Assembly: GCA_028714075.1 (NCBI GenBank)
Contig: JAQTMZ010000003.1
Span: 124,001-188,000 of the forward strand
Reading direction: 5' to 3'
DNA: 64,000 nt
Source: Gallionella sp.
Lineage (GTDB): Bacteria > Pseudomonadota > Gammaproteobacteria > Burkholderiales > Gallionellaceae
In this document: piece after piece, positions 19,022 through 27,961 of the stretch
Layout: each line of letters opens with the position of its first letter
Numbering within the stretch: the stretch's first letter is position 1
The notes under the pieces: model-generated
Database searches by the model: none
Seen by the model: the letters and a program-made list of their open reading frames with translations, nothing else
Told to the model about the DNA's origin: nothing
Translations under genes and position numbers: made by a program

Positions 19022-19097
19022 GTAGGAGCGGGCCATGCCCGCGATCAAGTGTTTCGCGGGCCGCATCGACAGGCTCAGGACTGGTGCCCGCTCCTAC
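19022..19097. repeat. GTAGGAGCGGGC palindrome with internal insertion, lpxC-ettA gap
   Basis: The left arm gtaggagcgggccatgcccg is matched by gcccgctcctac at the right end (19086-19097). The inner part carries cgcgggccgcatcgacaggc and tcaggactggt, which look like a fragment of another repeat type inserted in the loop. A nearly perfect copy without this insertion lies at 30952-31009. Confidence 0.8.
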
Positions 19098-19182
19098 CCA
19101 CCCGCATTTGCGTTCCCTGTTTCTCGTTATCAGCCCTTTGCGGTAAGCTACGCGCTTTCCAATACCGTATGGCGAATTTCAA

Positions 19183-20847
<1,665 letters not shown>

Positions 20848-20881
20848 GTAGCTCGCTAGTTGAGATAATAAGGGGATTGAT

Positions 20882-21781
20882 ATGTTGGAGAGATTTGGAA
20901 CGATTCGTAATCCACTCACGATTATCGCCATATTTGCGGGCATTGCTGAAATAAGCGGTACGGCTATCCTCCCTTTTGTTTCACCGGATAATCAAGCAAG
21001 TTATATTGAGTTTCTAAAATACTTCCCCCCATTTTTAGTGCTTTTGTTTTTCACAACCCTGAACTTTAATCATCGTGTTCTTTATGCGCCATCTGACTAT
21101 AAAGATGAGAACAACTTCTTTAAACGAGTGGCATTAGCTAATCGAGAAGAGATAAATAGAAAGATTGAAGATGAAATCTTGGAGGAGGTAGAGAATCAGT
21201 CAATAGCTCAAACCGATTCTGAGGTTATGCAACAACATAACGTTGAAAAGAATAGCTTTGAGGCGGTCGAGGATAAAGCAAATGCATACACAGAATCAAA
21301 AGTCCTTCCAGCAAAACAGATTGTAGAAAATAAATCCACGCAAGAAGTACGGGCGCGTTACTTAAAAGCAGAGAAATTGCTTTTTGAAAAAGCTTCGATT
21401 GAATATCCATCGATACTAAAGTCCGTCCATGTTGCAGAATCAACGGGTAGTCGGAGTGTGTATTTCGATGGATTTATTATGGACGATTCAAACGTTCAAG
21501 CGGTAGAAATGCTCTATTTTTCAAATGGGCCGTTTAATAACTCACGAGTTCAAGCACGTATTCGAAAAGTCCTTGATCGAACATTTCTCGCTTTCAAACA
21601 ATTTCCTGAGAATCAGCAGAAGTTATTTTCTTTGCTGATTATGATAGCCACCGATGGCCCAATTGATTTGGGATTGGAGAGGGGGCGTTTGAAGCGACTT
21701 ACATCTTCAGTGCCATTTCCAGTTAAGGTGCAAATCTACAAATTAGATGATTTGGAGAAAGAGCTCCTGAGTAGCAATTAG
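20882..21781 (+). CDS. Unknown membrane protein with a Glu/Lys-rich linker, AT-rich
   Basis: I do not recognise this 299-residue protein. Two hydrophobic segments lie near the N-terminus (about residues 12-32 and 43-60), followed by NFNHRVLYAPSDYKDENNFF. A polar, probably helical region follows (about 75-165), and then a compact C-terminal domain (about 175-299) with SRSVYFDGFIMDDSNVQAVEMLYF. The base composition is clearly more AT-rich than its neighbours, with many A- and T-ending codons, which suggests transfer. AAGGGG stands upstream of the ATG. It lies between ettA and a toxin-antitoxin pair and is followed directly by a repeat. Confidence 0.75.
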   Translation: MLERFGTIRNPLTIIAIFAGIAEISGTAILPFVSPDNQASYIEFLKYFPPFLVLLFFTTLNFNHRVLYAPSDYKDENNFFKRVALANREEINRKIEDEILEEVENQSIAQTDSEVMQQHNVEKNSFEAVEDKANAYTESKVLPAKQIVENKSTQEVRARYLKAEKLLFEKASIEYPSILKSVHVAESTGSRSVYFDGFIMDDSNVQAVEMLYFSNGPFNNSRVQARIRKVLDRTFLAFKQFPENQQKLFSLLIMIATDGPIDLGLERGRLKRLTSSVPFPVKVQIYKLDDLEKELLSSN

Positions 21782-21786
21782 CCCGC

Positions 21787-21866
21787 GTAGGGCGCAATAA
21801 CCAACGGGCATTGCGCCGCATATGGGATACATTCGGTGCAATGCGCTTCGCTTATTGACACCCTAC
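21787..21866. repeat. GTAGGGCGCAATAA inverted repeat
   Basis: The left end gtagggcgcaataaccaacg is paired with a right end gcttattgacaccctac. Inner segments gggcattgcgccgcatatgg and attcggtgcaatgcgcttcg also pair (gcattgcgcc with ggtgcaatgc). It starts about five bases after the stop of the gene at 20882. The sequence type is a familiar intergenic repeat in many proteobacteria, judged from memory. Confidence 0.75.
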
Positions 21867-21971
21867 AATTGTCGCAGCTTTCATGTGTGCTGATGCCATG
21901 CTAGGATGTTCCTGCATTGAAGTTAAGTAGCGTAGGGTTCCAGCTTATTCAACGGTTATGGGGCATGTGGC

Positions 21972-22247
21972 ATGTTCAAGTTTGAGTGGGATTACCGGAA
22001 GGCTGAGAGCAATGTGCGGAAGCACGGTGTCTCGTTTGAAGAGGCCGTTAGTGTGTTTGCCGATGCGATGGCGCTGACATTTTCGGATAGCGACAATTCT
22101 GAAACGGAAGACAGAAGCCGAACCTACGGAATATCCAACAAGGGGCGACTGCTCGTGGTGGTACACACTGAGCGAAAGAACAATATCAGAATCATTAGTG
22201 CACGAAAGGCGACTCAAAATGAAAAAACCATCTACAAGCAAGGATGA
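21972..22247 (+). CDS. brnT: BrnT-family ribonuclease toxin
   Basis: A 91-residue type II toxin of the RelE-like BrnT family, which cleaves RNA and is neutralised by BrnA. FEWDYRKAESNVRKHGVSFEEAV at the N-terminus is the family hallmark (W-D-x-x-K-x-x-x-N-x-x-K-H-G-V-x-F). Other family features are the acidic-to-basic DRSRTYGISNKGRLLVVVHTE block and IRIISARKAT with a conserved Arg and Ala-Arg-Lys. The next gene overlaps by 29 bases and encodes the antitoxin, the normal brnT-brnA order. The pair probably represses its own promoter, but I cannot point to an operator. Confidence 0.92.
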   Translation: MFKFEWDYRKAESNVRKHGVSFEEAVSVFADAMALTFSDSDNSETEDRSRTYGISNKGRLLVVVHTERKNNIRIISARKATQNEKTIYKQG

Positions 22248-22479
22248 TCAGGACATTCCCGAATATAAGCGGGAGCAGCTTGGTGTTGGTGTGCGCGGGA
22301 AGCACTACAAGCAATTTATGCAGGGCAGCAATGTAGTTGTTCTGCAACCCGAGATACAGAAGGCGTTTCCAACCTCCGAGGCGGTCAACAAAGCACTGGC
22401 CAGCATGTTGGCTTTTACTCAGGAAGCGCAAGCAATTACGCACATCAAACCCGCACCCCGCAAGAAAGTTGCCGCTTGA
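22219..22479 (+). CDS. brnA: BrnA-family antitoxin
   Basis: An 86-residue antitoxin downstream of and overlapping brnT by 29 bases. The charged N-terminus MKKPSTSKDDQDIPEY and the C-terminal SEAVNKALASMLAFTQEAQ, a likely ribbon-helix-helix type dimerisation and DNA-binding element, fit BrnA-type antitoxins. I chose the ATG at 22219 (AAAATGAAAAAACC). A start at 22198 would add seven residues. BrnA binds BrnT through its N-terminal half and the operator through its C-terminal half in the known systems. Both partners are intact, so the module is probably active. Confidence 0.82.
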   Translation: MKKPSTSKDDQDIPEYKREQLGVGVRGKHYKQFMQGSNVVVLQPEIQKAFPTSEAVNKALASMLAFTQEAQAITHIKPAPRKKVAA

Positions 22480-22486
22480 TTCAATC

Positions 22487-22882
22487 ATGCAGGCTATCGA
22501 ATTCACCTCACAAATCGAAAATGGGCATATTGCTGTGCCCAAGACTATCCGTTTGGCAGAAGGCCAGGCAGTCAGGGTATTGATTCTGCCGGATGAAACG
22601 GCAGCGATAAAAGATACCGTAGAGTCTGATACAAAAAACGTGTGGGAGCGAACAGCGGGGGCATGGCAGGGAGGCCAATTGGCTAGGGCATCACAGGACC
22701 GGTGCGAGATAGTGCAGATGCAAGCCCCTGTCTCTCGCTTAAAAGATTCAGACCTGCAAAAGGCTCCACAAGCCTTGTTGCGCGCTTCCGAGAAGGCGCG
22801 CCAACTGGCCGAGCAAACTGGTACGCCGTTTGTCGTGCGCAAGCCTGTTACACCTGCTGCTACGGCTGACAAGCGGAAATAA
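22487..22882 (+). CDS. Antitoxin-like protein, apparent fusion of two short modules, no toxin partner
   Basis: A 131-residue soluble protein starting eight bases after brnA. Residues 1-38 (MQAIEFTSQIENGHIAVPKT and on) resemble the short AbrB-like or PIN-associated antitoxins that begin MQAIEF. Residues 78-131 (MQAPVSRLKDSDLQKAPQAL and on) resemble another short antitoxin-like type, with ARQLAEQTGTPFVVRK. An internal in-frame ATG at 22718 could start the second module alone. The joining region (VWERTAGAWQGGQLARASQD) looks like the end of the first type. No toxin gene follows, so it looks like an orphan or decayed locus. Function is inferred only from resemblance. Confidence 0.6.
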   Translation: MQAIEFTSQIENGHIAVPKTIRLAEGQAVRVLILPDETAAIKDTVESDTKNVWERTAGAWQGGQLARASQDRCEIVQMQAPVSRLKDSDLQKAPQALLRASEKARQLAEQTGTPFVVRKPVTPAATADKRK

Positions 22883-23058
22883 TCTGTTTGATCGTTTTGT
22901 TGGCATCAACAACGATCATCTGTCGGTGAGCTTGTTAGCCCAGCATAATGGGCTCTGCATCGCAATAGTTTTCGAAGGGTGCAGAAGTTGGAAACAAAAC
23001 AGAAGCCAACCCTTTTAATTTGCTGGTTTAACAGCGCCATCATAAGGAAGAGGTAAGC

Positions 23059-23661
23059 ATGAAATCATTCCTCCGCGAGAACCCCACTATCGCTTTTGGC
23101 TTGGGTTTGCCGCTGCTGCTCGTTGTTGTGTTCCTGCTGATTTCGGGGATTCCCGCCCTCCTGGTGGAACCCCCGCAATACGACGTGCTTTACGCGAGTG
23201 AATATTACAGCTATCCGAACGGTGTGCAGATCTCCGTCGTAAACCGGAAGGTTCAGGTTATCTACCAGGGCAGCTCGGCTGGCTACCAGAAACCGCGCCT
23301 GTGGCGTTACAGCCCAAAAACCGGTGCGGTGAGGGAGATCGCCATCATGCTGCCACCCGGCCTTGCCCCACCCGGACAAGGTCCCGTTACGCCCGAGGCG
23401 GCCGCAAAAATCACACCGATTGATGTGCCCGATCTGGCAGCGCTAACGATCGATTCGTCCAGCGTTGCACCGGATGGATATGAATTCAATGCGGGGCAGC
23501 ATGGCTATTCGGGCGATGTATTCACCGGCCTGTTTTATTCCTCGCGCTATCGCAACGAAGCGGTGCTGACGAAAAAAGGGCGCAGCATCCATCTGCCGAA
23601 TGCCGCCAATATGTATTACGGCAATAACACCCACTTCATCGGCTGGGTCGTGTCGCCATGA
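23059..23661 (+). CDS. Unknown membrane-anchored protein
   Basis: A 200-residue protein with one N-terminal hydrophobic segment (about residues 13-35, IAFGLGLPLLLVVVFLLISG), probably a membrane anchor. The rest is likely periplasmic, with many Tyr and Gly residues and no Cys. I recognise no family. AGGAAGAGG lies upstream of the ATG. It overlaps the next gene by 4 bases (ATGA), so the two products are probably made together and may form one membrane complex. The pairing of a short anchored protein with a DUF2157-like protein is seen elsewhere, but the GDYxxLxx motif of that known partner is absent here. Confidence 0.8.
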   Translation: MKSFLRENPTIAFGLGLPLLLVVVFLLISGIPALLVEPPQYDVLYASEYYSYPNGVQISVVNRKVQVIYQGSSAGYQKPRLWRYSPKTGAVREIAIMLPPGLAPPGQGPVTPEAAAKITPIDVPDLAALTIDSSSVAPDGYEFNAGQHGYSGDVFTGLFYSSRYRNEAVLTKKGRSIHLPNAANMYYGNNTHFIGWVVSP

Positions 23662-24851
23662 TGTGGCTGTTAGCCCTCATCGTCATATTCGTGCTGATAG
23701 GCGGCGGATGGTGGGGCTGGCCGCTGCTGGCCGGAATCCTTGGGGCATCCAGCGTAACGGATAAGGCCAGTGCGCTGGCAAACATCGCGCAGCTCATGCG
23801 CAACTACGCCATCACGCCCGCCGAAGTGGAAGCCGCATTTCATATGCCTGCCGCTTTGCGGCCTGAACCCGCCCGGCGCAGCAGGGGCGATATCGCCAAG
23901 ACTCTATTCATCTATCTCGGCGCAATTTTTATTCTCGCGGGCATCAGCACCTACATCGGCACGTTCTGGGTAAGCATGGGCAGCGTGATGCGGGTTCTGG
24001 TGACGCTGGGCGTGGGCTACATTCTGCTCATCGTGCTGGTTTCCGCGCTGTATGAGAATAAATATCCGAAACTCATCCTGCCGCTTGCGCTGGCCTCGGC
24101 GTTCGTGATGACCGGTGGCTGGTTCGTGCTGATCCACGAGGTGTTTCCGCACGGTGAAAACTGGCGTGCCGCAGTGCTCTTCGTATTCGGCGTGATGGCG
24201 TTGCATCAGGGTGCGCTGTTCGGCAAATACCGGCTCACGGTGCTGGCATTCACGACACTGTTTTTTGTTTACGGATTTATGCAGGTGGGGCTCGATCTGC
24301 TCGATGTCCCGTTCGCTTACATCGCCATCGTGCTGGGCGCCTCGCTGTTTCTGGTCGCCAGCGCGCTTGAAAGCACGCCCCACCGTGTGCTCGCAGCGCC
24401 CGCTTTGCTGATCGCGATCTGCTGGTTGAATGGCGGCCTGTTCGACCGCATTGCGATGGTCGCCTCCGCCAACTGGGCGAACCTGCTCACCGGCCTGAGC
24501 GCGATGTCCGCTGCCTATGGCCTGCAGAAGGCGGGGCGACATTCGGGCCTGGCGGGTCTCGGCTATTTCGTCGGCTCGATCATGGCCTATAGCGGCTTGT
24601 TCGACCTCGTGCATAACACACCTGTCGAACTCGCTTACCTCGCGGTAACCGCGTCTATGCTCTATGCCTGCGTGGTGCTGCAAAGCCGGGCGCTGCTGTT
24701 CACCACGGTGATTGCCATGCTCGGCTTCATCGGGTTTTACACCGCAAAGCATTTCGCCAACTCTTTGGGCTGGCCCGTCACACTCGTCCTCATGGGCGTC
24801 GCTTTTCTGGGTGTCGGCACGATCGCCCTCAAGGTAAGACGGCAGATGTGA
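23658..24851 (+). CDS. DUF2157-like polytopic membrane protein
   Basis: A 397-residue integral membrane protein with roughly ten or eleven hydrophobic segments spread from about residue 70 to the end, plus one at the N-terminus. Residues 35-70 form a soluble helical segment with ALANIAQLMRNYAITPAEV, like the short cytoplasmic start of DUF2157 proteins. GWFVLIHEVF and SALYENKYPKLILPLALASA lie in the middle. The function of the family is unknown. It overlaps the preceding gene by four bases. Confidence 0.75.
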   Translation: MMWLLALIVIFVLIGGGWWGWPLLAGILGASSVTDKASALANIAQLMRNYAITPAEVEAAFHMPAALRPEPARRSRGDIAKTLFIYLGAIFILAGISTYIGTFWVSMGSVMRVLVTLGVGYILLIVLVSALYENKYPKLILPLALASAFVMTGGWFVLIHEVFPHGENWRAAVLFVFGVMALHQGALFGKYRLTVLAFTTLFFVYGFMQVGLDLLDVPFAYIAIVLGASLFLVASALESTPHRVLAAPALLIAICWLNGGLFDRIAMVASANWANLLTGLSAMSAAYGLQKAGRHSGLAGLGYFVGSIMAYSGLFDLVHNTPVELAYLAVTASMLYACVVLQSRALLFTTVIAMLGFIGFYTAKHFANSLGWPVTLVLMGVAFLGVGTIALKVRRQM

Positions 24852-24949
24852 GCTAGAGGGGGCGGCATCACAGAGCAACAGGGGACAGCAGCTAATGGAA
24901 CCAAATCGATGGGGTTAGGCTCCATTGATTTTGAAACAGGCATAAAAGC

Positions 24950-25960
24950 ATGAATGATAAACCGCGCGGTGCCGTCACCGCGAAAGACAGGGGCGCACCT
25001 GCCGAAAAAACCAATTTGCATCCGCGCAATCCGCATCGCGGCCGTTACGACTTCAAGCGGCTCATCGCAGGCAGCCCGGAGCTGGCGGCATTCGTGTCTC
25101 CGAATGCATATGGCGACGAGTCGATCAATTTTGCCGATCCATCCGCCGTCAAAGCCTTGAACCGTGCGCTGCTGAATCTGGTGTACGGCATCAAGGAGTG
25201 GGATCTTCCGGCGCAGTATCTATGCCCGCCGATCCCGGGCAGGGCGGATCATCTGCATTTTCTCGCCGACCTGCTGGCCGACAGCAACGGCGGCGTCATC
25301 CCGCGCGGTGGCTCGATACGGGTGCTCGACATCGGTGTGGGCGCCAACTGCGTCTATCCGCTGATCGGTCACCGCGAGTATGGCTGGCAGTTCGTCGGGA
25401 CCGATATCGACCCGGCTGCCATCGCCAACGCGCAACGCATTGTGGATGCCAACGGCTTGGGCGCGGCGATCACCCTGCGTTTGCAGGCGTCACCTGCGGC
25501 GATCTTCAACGGTGTGGTGCAAGCGGATGAGGTGTTCGACCTCAGTATGTGCAACCCGCCTTTTCATGCGTCGCTGGCCGAAGCGAGATCCGGCACGCAG
25601 CGCAAATGGGAGAACCTGGGCCGAGATGCTGAATACAAGAATGCACTTGGCAAGAAAAAAATACCCGTGTTGAATTTCGGCGGGCAGGCTGTGGAGCTGT
25701 GCTGTGAGGGCGGTGAGGAGGCTTTTGTGTGCCGCATGATCGCGGAGAGTGCGCGCCTTCCCGGCAGCTGCATGTGGTTCACCACACTGATCTCGAAGTC
25801 GTCCAGCCTGCCCGGCGTTTATCGCGCGCTGAAATATGCGGGTGCGCTGCATAACAAAACGATAGAGATGGCGCAGGGGCAGAAGAAGAGCCGGATCGTG
25901 GCCTGGACTTTTCTCGACGCGAAGCAGCAACACGCGTGGCGGTTGGCGCGCTGGAAATAG
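24950..25960 (+). CDS. rlmF: 23S rRNA (adenine1618-N6)-methyltransferase RlmF
   Basis: RlmF methylates A1618 of 23S r[23 protein letters not shown] at about residues 24-43 is the RlmF opening. [20 protein letters not shown] holds the SAM-binding motif I and MCNPPFHAS the catalytic NPPF motif. Then come [18 protein letters not shown] and the C-terminal [16 protein letters not shown]. At 336 residues it is slightly longer than E. coli RlmF (308), mainly at the N-terminus. It is probably transcribed alone or with the small gene that follows 15 bases later. Confidence 0.94.
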   Translation: MNDKPRGAVTAKDRGAPAEKTNLHPRNPHRGRYDFKRLIAGSPELAAFVSPNAYGDESINFADPSAVKALNRALLNLVYGIKEWDLPAQYLCPPIPGRADHLHFLADLLADSNGGVIPRGGSIRVLDIGVGANCVYPLIGHREYGWQFVGTDIDPAAIANAQRIVDANGLGAAITLRLQASPAAIFNGVVQADEVFDLSMCNPPFHASLAEARSGTQRKWENLGRDAEYKNALGKKKIPVLNFGGQAVELCCEGGEEAFVCRMIAESARLPGSCMWFTTLISKSSSLPGVYRALKYAGALHNKTIEMAQGQKKSRIVAWTFLDAKQQHAWRLARWK

Positions 25961-25975
25961 TTTCAGGATGCCAAC

Positions 25976-26338
25976 ATGGAAATAAAGAAGATCAATTCGG
26001 GCAGGTTGCGCGCCATCGGCTACGACGCGCGCGCCCGGCTGCTGCAAGTGCAGCTCGATGACGGCAGCACGCTGCAGTACGGCGGCGTCGGCGAGGATAT
26101 CTGGCGCCGCCTCAGCGGCTCGGGCGCGGCGTGGAGTTTCTATCGCGACAACATCGAGGAGGAGTTCGCCGCAAAGCGCGTTTCCGGCAACGGGTATAGT
26201 GAAGCTCACCATGCCCGTTCCCCTCTCCTCAATCCTCTCCCGCAAGCGGGCGAGGAGGCGAACGAATCGCTGCGCGAGTTTCATGTTGCTGCCCCCGCAG
26301 CCGTGAACCCACTCGACGAGTTATTCAAGAAACCCTGA
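25976..26338 (+). CDS. KTSC-domain protein with a repeat-derived insert
   Basis: A 120-residue protein whose first 65 or so residues form a KTSC domain: INSGRLRAIGYDARARLLQV, then QLDDGSTLQYGGVGEDIWRR and AWSFYRDNIEEEF. KTSC domains are small and often attached to lysyl-tRNA-synthetase-like or phage proteins, and their role is not settled. About residues 81-102 ([20 protein letters not shown]) are encoded by the same palindromic repeat as in murG. After it comes a short natural-looking end (VNPLDELFKKP). AGGATG precedes the ATG weakly. Confidence 0.85.
   Translation: MEIKKINSGRLRAIGYDARARLLQVQLDDGSTLQYGGVGEDIWRRLSGSGAAWSFYRDNIEEEFAAKRVSGNGYSEAHHARSPLLNPLPQAGEEANESLREFHVAAPAAVNPLDELFKKP
26218..26282. 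repeat. Palindromic repeat inserted in frame in the KTSC gene
   Basis: cccctctcctcaatcctctc is followed by the stem cctctcccgcaagcgggcga and the tail aacgaatcgctgcgcgagtt. The tail matches the murG copy almost base for base, which shows that the mobile unit is longer than the visible palindrome and includes this 3' part. Confidence 0.88.
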
Positions 26339-26398
26339 ACGCGTCAGGCTGGCGGTGAGCTTGCGAACCCCGGCCTGCAACCCTAACCATTTATAACC

Positions 26399-27946
26399 AT
26401 GGCAGACAATCTGAATGACCTGCAACCGCGCCCGGTCTGGGCGCACTTCGCGACGCTGTGCGCGATACCGCGCTCGTCGCTGCATGAGGCGGCGCTGATC
26501 CAGCATCTGATCGAGTGGGCGCAGCCGCGCGGCATCAACTCTATCGTCGACGATGCGGGCAACCTGATCCTGAAGAAGTCCGCCAGCCCCGGTTGCGAGG
26601 CGCTGCCCGGCGTGATCCTGCAAGGCCACCTCGATATGGTGTGCCAGGCCAACACCGGAACACTGCATGATTTCGAACGCGACCCGATCAACGCCGTGCT
26701 GCGCGACGGCTGGATGGTGGCACAGGACACCACGCTGGGCGCGGACAACGGCATCGGCGTCGCGCTCGCGCTGGCCGCGCTGGAAGAACCGGGGCTGGCG
26801 CATCCGCCGCTGGAGGTGCTGCTCACCGTCAACGAGGAATCCGGCATGGACGGTGCGCGCGGGCTTGCGTCCGGCACGTTGCAGGGGAAAATGTTGATCA
26901 ATCTCGATACCGAGGAATGGGGACATTTTTATCTCGGCTGCGCGGGCGGCGTGGACGTGGAAGTAAGCAATTCGTATGAGCCCGCTCGTGGTATCCCTTC
27001 GACAAGGCCTTTAGCCCTGAGCGAAGTCGAAGGGTCGGGGCGAACGGGAGTTGTATTGGAGCAAGTGCCGCCGGACTATGTGCTGCTGCGCTTTGACGTG
27101 TCCGGGCTGCGCGGCGGCCACTCCGGTATCGACATCCATCTCGGGCGCGGTAATGCGCTCAAGCTGCTGGCGGAGGCGCTGCGCGATCTGGCCGCACACA
27201 CCGATGTGCGCCTGATCGGGATGCAGGGCGGCACGGCGCGCAACGCGATCCCGCGCGAGGCGTATGCATTATGTGCGCTGCCCGAGGCGATGGCAGCGAA
27301 TATCGACGAATGGGTGCGGCATCGGCATCAGGCATGGCGCGAGCGGTTCGCGGAGGCGGATGCGGGGGTGTCGTTTGTGTGCCAGCATTACGACACCTCA
27401 CCGGACACTTGCATTTCGGGCGCAGAGCGCGACCGCCTGCTGGCTTTCCTCGACATCGCCGCGAACGGCGTCGCGCGCATCAGCGATGACTTTCCCGGCG
27501 TGACCGATACTTCCAGCAACCTCGGCGTACTCACCCTGGAGCAGGGGGTATGCAAGGCGACGTTCAAGGTGCGCGCGCTGCACGATGCGCGTGCGGACGA
27601 ACTGGCCGACAAGCTGGTTGCGCATGCTGCCGCTTACGCGTTGCATGCGTGGAAGGACGGCGCATATCCGGGCTGGACGCCGAACCCGTCTTCCAGTTTG
27701 CTCGCGCTGTGCCAGCAAGTGTACGCCGCGCAATTCGGCCAGCCCGCCGGATTGCAGGTGATCCACGCCGGGCTGGAATGCGGCCTGCTCGCCGCCAGCC
27801 ATCCGCATCTGGACATGATCTCGTTCGGCCCGGACATCCGCGGCGCACATGCACCCGGCGAACGGGTGGAGATCGCATCGGTCGCGCGCTGCTGGATTTT
27901 GCTCAAGGCGGTGTTGCAGGCGCTGGCGAAGGTGCGGGATTCGTAA
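26399..27946 (+). CDS. pepD: Aminoacyl-histidine dipeptidase PepD (with repeat insert)
   Basis: A cytoplasmic M20C metallopeptidase that cleaves Xaa-His and other dipeptides. Metal-site blocks are VILQGHLDMVCQ (His-x-Asp near residues 82-84), TTLGADNGIGVALALA (Asp near 119) and LTVNEESGMDGARGL (catalytic Glu-Glu). GGHSGIDIHLGRGNAL marks the lid domain. Length is 515 residues against about 485 in E. coli. Residues 195-217 or so (GIPSTRPLALSEVEGSGR) are encoded by a repeat of a different family from the mur inserts, lying before VPPDYVLLRFDVSGLRGG. The enzyme core is otherwise complete. Confidence 0.94.
   Translation: MADNLNDLQPRPVWAHFATLCAIPRSSLHEAALIQHLIEWAQPRGINSIVDDAGNLILKKSASPGCEALPGVILQGHLDMVCQANTGTLHDFERDPINAVLRDGWMVAQDTTLGADNGIGVALALAALEEPGLAHPPLEVLLTVNEESGMDGARGLASGTLQGKMLINLDTEEWGHFYLGCAGGVDVEVSNSYEPARGIPSTRPLALSEVEGSGRTGVVLEQVPPDYVLLRFDVSGLRGGHSGIDIHLGRGNALKLLAEALRDLAAHTDVRLIGMQGGTARNAIPREAYALCALPEAMAANIDEWVRHRHQAWRERFAEADAGVSFVCQHYDTSPDTCISGAERDRLLAFLDIAANGVARISDDFPGVTDTSSNLGVLTLEQGVCKATFKVRALHDARADELADKLVAHAAAYALHAWKDGAYPGWTPNPSSSLLALCQQVYAAQFGQPAGLQVIHAGLECGLLAASHPHLDMISFGPDIRGAHAPGERVEIASVARCWILLKAVLQALAKVRDS
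26981..27048. repeat. CCCTTCGAC...GTCGAAGGG repeat inserted in frame in pepD
   Basis: The arms cccttcgac (26995-27003) and gtcgaaggg (27026-27034) enclose aaggcctttagccctgagcg, and gggcgaacgg follows. The encoded peptide RPLALSEVEG is a tell-tale of this repeat type in other genomes, from memory. The frame of pepD is kept. Confidence 0.85.
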
Positions 27947-27961
27947 ACGCCCGACCGGTTG

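Noticed and set aside
22830..23018. A 62-codon open frame after the antitoxin-like gene, considered as a lost toxin
   Set aside because: It shows no PIN, RelE or MazF motif (no Asp triad), and half of it overlaps the antitoxin-like gene in another frame.
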